From assembly GCA_012861695.1 (NCBI GenBank), contig JAAOOA010000026.1, forward strand, positions 14,131,432-14,195,431: a DNA stretch of 64,000 nucleotides. The letters run 5' to 3'. The notes beneath the pieces are model-generated. The model saw only the letters and a program-made list of their open reading frames with translations. It made no database searches and was not told the DNA's origin. Shown piece by piece: positions 59,260 to 64,000 of this stretch; position 1 is the first letter of the stretch; every line of letters begins with the position of its first letter. The DNA is from Trematomus loennbergii. Its lineage: Eukaryota; Chordata; Actinopteri; Perciformes; Nototheniidae. Both the position numbers and the translations under genes were made by a program.

Positions 59260-60961
59260 CCAGAAACACCAGGTAGTGTGAGTAATCTATTAGCCTTTGG
59301 ATGTCTCACATCAGGACGTCAGAGCCTGTTAGTAAATGATTAATCAACATTATTTGGGCTAATGCTGTCTGATAGCATTTTCCTAGAGGCTCTGGAATTT
59401 GTCTTCACAGCTGGACTTTTACAAGATCTCTCTGCTCTGTAGGGAGTGACAAAAGAACAAAATGCTGCAGTGTTGCAACAGTCGAGAAACTTATTGGCCA
59501 GTAGAAATGACCTGGTACTTTATATACTGTGTAAAAGACTGAACATGGTGTTTCATTTCAACTCCCAAGTTCTTCAACACAAGATGGCAACTGGCATTAA
59601 TAATAATGATTAAAATATAATAATAGAAAACTAAAAGTAGGTTTTATTACTTTTTTCTGAATCATTATAAACAGTTTTCCTGTCCAAGAACTGTTATCTT
59701 GTCATGTGTATTAGTGGTGATATATTTTGTTGCATTTAACCTTTCTCTTGCTCTTTCTCTCTCCATCTTTCTAAGATAACAACTTCACCACTTGTCTTTA
59801 TCTCCCAGACAAATTGTTCTCGTGACATCATTGCTTGTTACATATATCACAGCCCACCCACTATTCCCAGAACCCCCCATCCGAGACACATCCCTAAAAG
59901 CTTTAGCTCATTGGCTCCGTTTATCACTAGCGATCCACTTTCTTACCATTCTTTGGAATGTGTCCAATATGTTATAGGTCATACAGTACGTGTAGGAGAA
60001 ATCATAAAGAAATTCAAAAGCTGAGTATTTATTATCCCTGGCACTCTTTTTTTTTTAAACTTCCTTACATCAAGAAGACTCCTCTTGATTTCACGCCAGT
60101 GGCTGGATATGCTAGAAGTGAGGGACAGACGTATATAACGGCAGACATCCTGACAGATTTATCACTGCAGAGATCACTGCATCTGCTGCTGGGTTATCAG
60201 TGGAAAGAATGAGCCTGCTGGAGAGTGGAGTGTTGGATTGATTTAAATGTATAGACAGACAGAGAGCATGTGGGTCTCCCTCTCCTACTGAGCTCTCAGG
60301 GCTGGTGTGACCCCCTTCTGGAGGACCCTACATGCTGAACAGACAGACTGTTAGGCGGCCTTAATCCGTTAACTGTTACATTTTAAATCAAATAAAACAT
60401 TTATGGAAATATGTACTATTGGACATGAACATATTATTTGGCAGCTACTTTGAAATATATACTGTATATATATATATGTATGGAATTTCTTGTCAAAATG
60501 TGCTCCTGGTGTATGCTTTATCAGAAGAAGACTGGACTCACAGAGAGCAGGGACAAAAGTTTGAAGATGCAAAACCAGCTTTTTAGTGCAGGAGGTAAAA
60601 CATGACATCACAAATGGATCGACTGCGATATCAAATCTATTAAAATCATACTTTTCCCTTAACAAGGCTTCAGTCTTAAATTACAATGTCTTCACGCTGT
60701 TTTTGAAATGACATGCAGCTTGCTTTTCTACATTGAACAAGACCAAACACACTAAATCCATCAACTGACCGCTTCAATGCTCAACAATTTAATAAAAAAA
60801 CATCATTTGTAACCTAAGAACAAAAGCATGTTTTAACGCCTGTATCAGCAAGACTCATTTGTATGTGCCTTCCAACAATGTTGCTAATCAGCAACGTAAC
60901 AATAAAACTGTTGTCTGAGCGGACATTGCTATTATTTGGTTGTAAACATTTCGTAGTCATA
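59259..60961. other. Intergenic, no gene seen
   Basis: AT-rich. A small TATA-rich tract lies near 60460-60480. Nothing else recognised. Confidence 0.45.
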
Positions 60962-62121
60962 GGCCCTTTCTCATGTCTTCAAATGTTCCTCCTCGACTCC
61001 CCTCCTCGACTCCTATCCTCGAGACTTAGTCCCGCCCACAGGAGATGCGAGCGGAGGAGCCGAGGAGGGGAACCGAGGAGAGAGGAGGGGAAGCAGCAGG
61101 TGGTTAGAGAAATGAGAACTCCTCTCCTCTGAGTGGTCATTTTAAAGAGACGTCCATTAATTATGACAGGAGGCACAGCAGCCCTCTGTCTGATGGACAG
61201 ATGTGTTCATGACGACTTATATATTTACTTTTAATTCATTCACAGTGCGGTATAATGAGACAATAACAGGCTACAGATGCGGACACACACACACACACAC
61301 ACATATATGTATATATTTATATAAATATATACAATTTCAGAATCAAACAGAGCACTCTCATAATAACGTAACACTATCAGAGACTGGATATATCCCCCCC
61401 CTCTCTGGTCGCTACAATGAGGGAAATAAATGACGGGCCAAAAGTTTTATTTACAAGTATTACAAGTAAGCAGAGGACACCAAACCAACTGAGACCTGTC
61501 TGTCCGCTGCATCTACGCACACACTGTACCACACACACCTGCACCACACACACGCACCTACAGCTCCTGAAGCATATAATCAGGCTACAGCCGTTGTGTA
61601 TTTTATTATGTGAAGCACTAAATGGTTTTAGAAAAATATCGACTTTGTTTGTAGATATCTACTAAACTAAAGCAAATAAAGAGAGTAGGCCTGTTATACT
61701 GAGTGATATGATATATATTATACACACTGCTCTGCTTTCTGCACGGACCTCACAGCTGTTCTCACTGTAAACATCGCGTCGCGATGAAAGCAGTTAATAA
61801 AATAATATCCAGGGGATGCATGCAGAGCTGTCATTGGCTGAGATAAGTCCGGCCATGCGTCTCGACTCTTTGAAACATCACTGTTGCCGGAAATGCATCC
61901 ACGAAGGAGCCGTGGAGGACTGTGCAGGACCCATCAGTGTATCCTCGGTTATAGCTCCTCCAGAGAGCCTCCTCGACGCTCGATGCTCGGTCCTCGATGT
62001 GCATTTCGAGAAATGAGATGTCCTTCAACATGGCGCGCTAAAATTCATTTCCGGGTCACTACCGGAGGACCGAGGAGTCGAGGAGTCGAGGATGGGACAT
62101 TTGAAGACATGAGAAAGGGCC
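60962..62121. mobile_element. 1.16-kb nonautonomous DNA transposon, GGCCCTTTCTCATG ends
   Basis: Ends GGCCCTTTCTCATGTCTTCA plus AATGT are identical in both orientations (25 bp). Weaker inverted similarity continues inward through repeated CCTCGACTCCT motifs. ATA flanks both sides, a possible 3-bp target duplication. GC-rich ends, (AC)n and TATA tracts inside, no transposase. The 3-bp duplication and GGCC ends suggest PIF/Harbinger, not proven. Confidence 0.75.
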
Positions 62122-63889
62122 ATAGTGACAATAATGACCACTTGGTTAAGGTCATGGAAAGGTCATGGTAGAGAGTTTTGTTAGAATTTCGAATTTCAGA
62201 AATAAATGGCTAGGTTGATTATATGACATCTTTTGACCAATGGATTTTTTGATATAATGGGTAAAACTTTTGTGCAATTGTTGTGCTGTTGTGAAAAGTC
62301 TAGGAACGTTTCTCCTCTGTCAGCTTCTTTCACTGTAACCATGTGTTGCCTCCGTTTATGAATGCCTGATTTGGGAATGTTACTCTTGGGTTCACTTTAA
62401 GCTCTCAATGCATCTGTATTTGGGCTGAAAAAATGTTGAACATTTTTTACGAACTTCATGTAATATTGCTTAAAATGAACAGAGCTTCAGTGGACCATGA
62501 TCCAAGTCCCTCCTGTTGAGGGAGCGGATGTCTTGTCTGGGACCAGTGGACCAGTCGATGTCAGGTTCAGGATTAAATCCATAATCAGACACGATATAAT
62601 GAGGTTTCAAACCAGCAACCCACTGGGAAAAAGGCCTATAATCCCTACCAGTGAAAGGTTGAGTAGTCATCGAATCATGTGTGTTTGTTTTAGGCTCAGC
62701 AGGAAATGGCTGAGGGTTACAATGCTGTTATTTCCCAAATGCAGTCAGTTGCCTTTCACAAGGGAGAAGTTAACTGTCAAGGTTTGATATAAAGCTCAGC
62801 TTCTAAAAAGACTCTCTTGAAGAATAGCTGTTATTTGGTTAAGCCCTTTTGTCTTGAGAAACAATAAATCAAAGAATAAGTATCCAAAGGTGTGTTTTTT
62901 GTAGTTTGCCTAGATACATAAAACTGATTCATCAGTCAGGTCATGGACATTATAAATAAAGAGAAGTGCAGAGAGTCAGACAGATAAAGATAAGGAGTGT
63001 GGTAGATATATTTTCCTTGTCTGCGTAGAAAGAAGGTATAATTTACAAGTTCATTTGAAGATGGGAGTTTTTCTTGGTTTAGAAAACAAACAAAAGTAAA
63101 ACCAGACATCTGCTCGTGTTAGCACGGATACATCCTGATCAATGTTGAAAGGATTTAAAATGCAACCTTTCAGTTCTCCAAGCATTCACCCTTCTGCCAT
63201 CTGAAAGTTGTGCTCGTCTCACAAATCCACAGCTTGCTTGCACATTTGAAGGAAATACTGTACTGCCTTCACTCGAGGCCTACTATACAGTATGTGTGAA
63301 AATACACTTGTAGTCCTCTCCAGGCAGGAGGACTACAAGTGTTTATGTTGAGTCTGCTGAACATCCCAGAATCAGGTTATGAAGGCAAGGAGACCAATTT
63401 GTTGAACAATTTGCTGTTAATTTTCCAACAGCAGCAGGTGCTCAATGTGTCTCTGATGACACAGATGATTTGTATTCAGCTCAGCTCTAAGTCCACATAG
63501 CTAATATAAAGATGCTAAGCTTATTCAAGCTCATTAGTCTGAACATAATATGCCTCCCTTACACCAGATGCTTGACAGATCACATCAAAGATACAGTGCT
63601 GACTGCATTCAATCTCTGGGTTTTATTGTTATCCTGCCAAATCTTAACAGAATGTGTTGAGCTGATGTACGAGACTGAGGCAATACAATGGTATTTCTTT
63701 ATACGCAAAGAGAGAGTTGGCAAGCCAGAAATACAATATGGATCTACTGAGGACAGACAGAGCATTGTTGATGGTCTCTGTACATTGAAATGAATAAGCA
63801 GGCTACAATTTTTCAAGCATTCTAACATAAACAAGAAAAAGCAGACATGAATTCAAGTTACAAGTGCCAAATATTGTACTATATATGTA
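62122..63889. other. Intergenic, no gene seen
   Basis: AT-rich sequence. Only a perfect 15-bp hairpin at 63304-63342 stands out. Confidence 0.45.
63304..63342. repeat. Perfect 15-bp-stem hairpin
   Basis: ACACTTGTAGTCCTC and GAGGACTACAAGTGT separated by nine bases. Confidence 0.8.
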
Positions 63890-64000
63890 CAGTTGAGGCC
63901 TAAATTATTAGCCCCCCAGGAGTTATGGAACATTTTCCTAAAATTCTTCCCAATGTTTCCAGCATTGATAAACTTGATATAATCAAACATTCACCAGTGC
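63890..64000 (+). mobile_element. Tc1/mariner-like terminal inverted repeat, truncated by the window end
   Basis: After a TA dinucleotide, CAGTTGAGGCCTAAATTATT then AGCCCCCCAGGAGTTATGGA. This matches the well-known teleost mariner-type end (CAGTTGAGGCCAAAATTATT type). The rest lies beyond the window. Confidence 0.6.

Noticed and set aside
61816..62171. Overlapping frames at the right end of the GGCC-ended transposon
   Set aside because: Produced by GC-rich subterminal repeats; no domain.

Overview
The window is nuclear DNA of a bony fish, most likely a percomorph-type teleost. It holds two multi-exon vertebrate genes with canonical GT-AG introns. The repeats are also fish-like: many CA/TG microsatellites, nonautonomous hAT, piggyBac-like, Tc1/mariner-like and GGCC-ended transposons, and LINE 3' tails. 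No bacterial gene, CRISPR array, tRNA or rRNA was seen.

Positions 1-8700 hold a minus-strand scarb2-type gene (LIMP-2, CD36 family). Eleven coding exons (8560 down to 683) join in phase into 469 codons. The short C-terminal tail exon is not seen and should lie before position 1. Positions 8700-10700 are intergenic with LINE tails. About 10680-11014 is a GC-rich promoter and probable noncoding first exon.

Positions 12533-43416 (plus strand) are rai14 (ankycorbin): 20 coding exons, about 977 codons, with an N-terminal ankyrin-repeat domain, a basic/proline-rich linker and a long coiled coil. Intron 2 is 14 kb. The exon 9-11 region carries two one-base frame conflicts: a phase clash at the exon 9/10 junction and a missing A in a homopolymer of exon 11. 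They cancel each other, which suggests assembly error or recent damage. The 3' UTR runs to a poly(A) signal at 44921.

Positions 45000-64000 contain no gene I can support. They hold two hAT elements with intact 8-bp target duplications, a composite CA-rich tandem repeat at 46440-47710, a degenerate AGTATGT-type repeat at 48055-48790, very long CA/TG tracts, a 1.16-kb GGCC-ended transposon, and the start of a Tc1/mariner-like element at the window end. A minus-strand open stretch near 53.4 kb has protein-like composition but no clear exon borders.

The genes are head to head about 2 kb apart but functionally unrelated: one is a lysosomal membrane receptor, the other a cortical actin/membrane scaffold. 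I see no undescribed multi-gene system. The most interesting signals are splicing-related in rai14 (a TG repeat replacing the pyrimidine tract of exon 4, a CA repeat just after exon 9, a duplicated branch-point region in intron 17), the frame conflicts, and loss of the pH-sensor histidine in scarb2.
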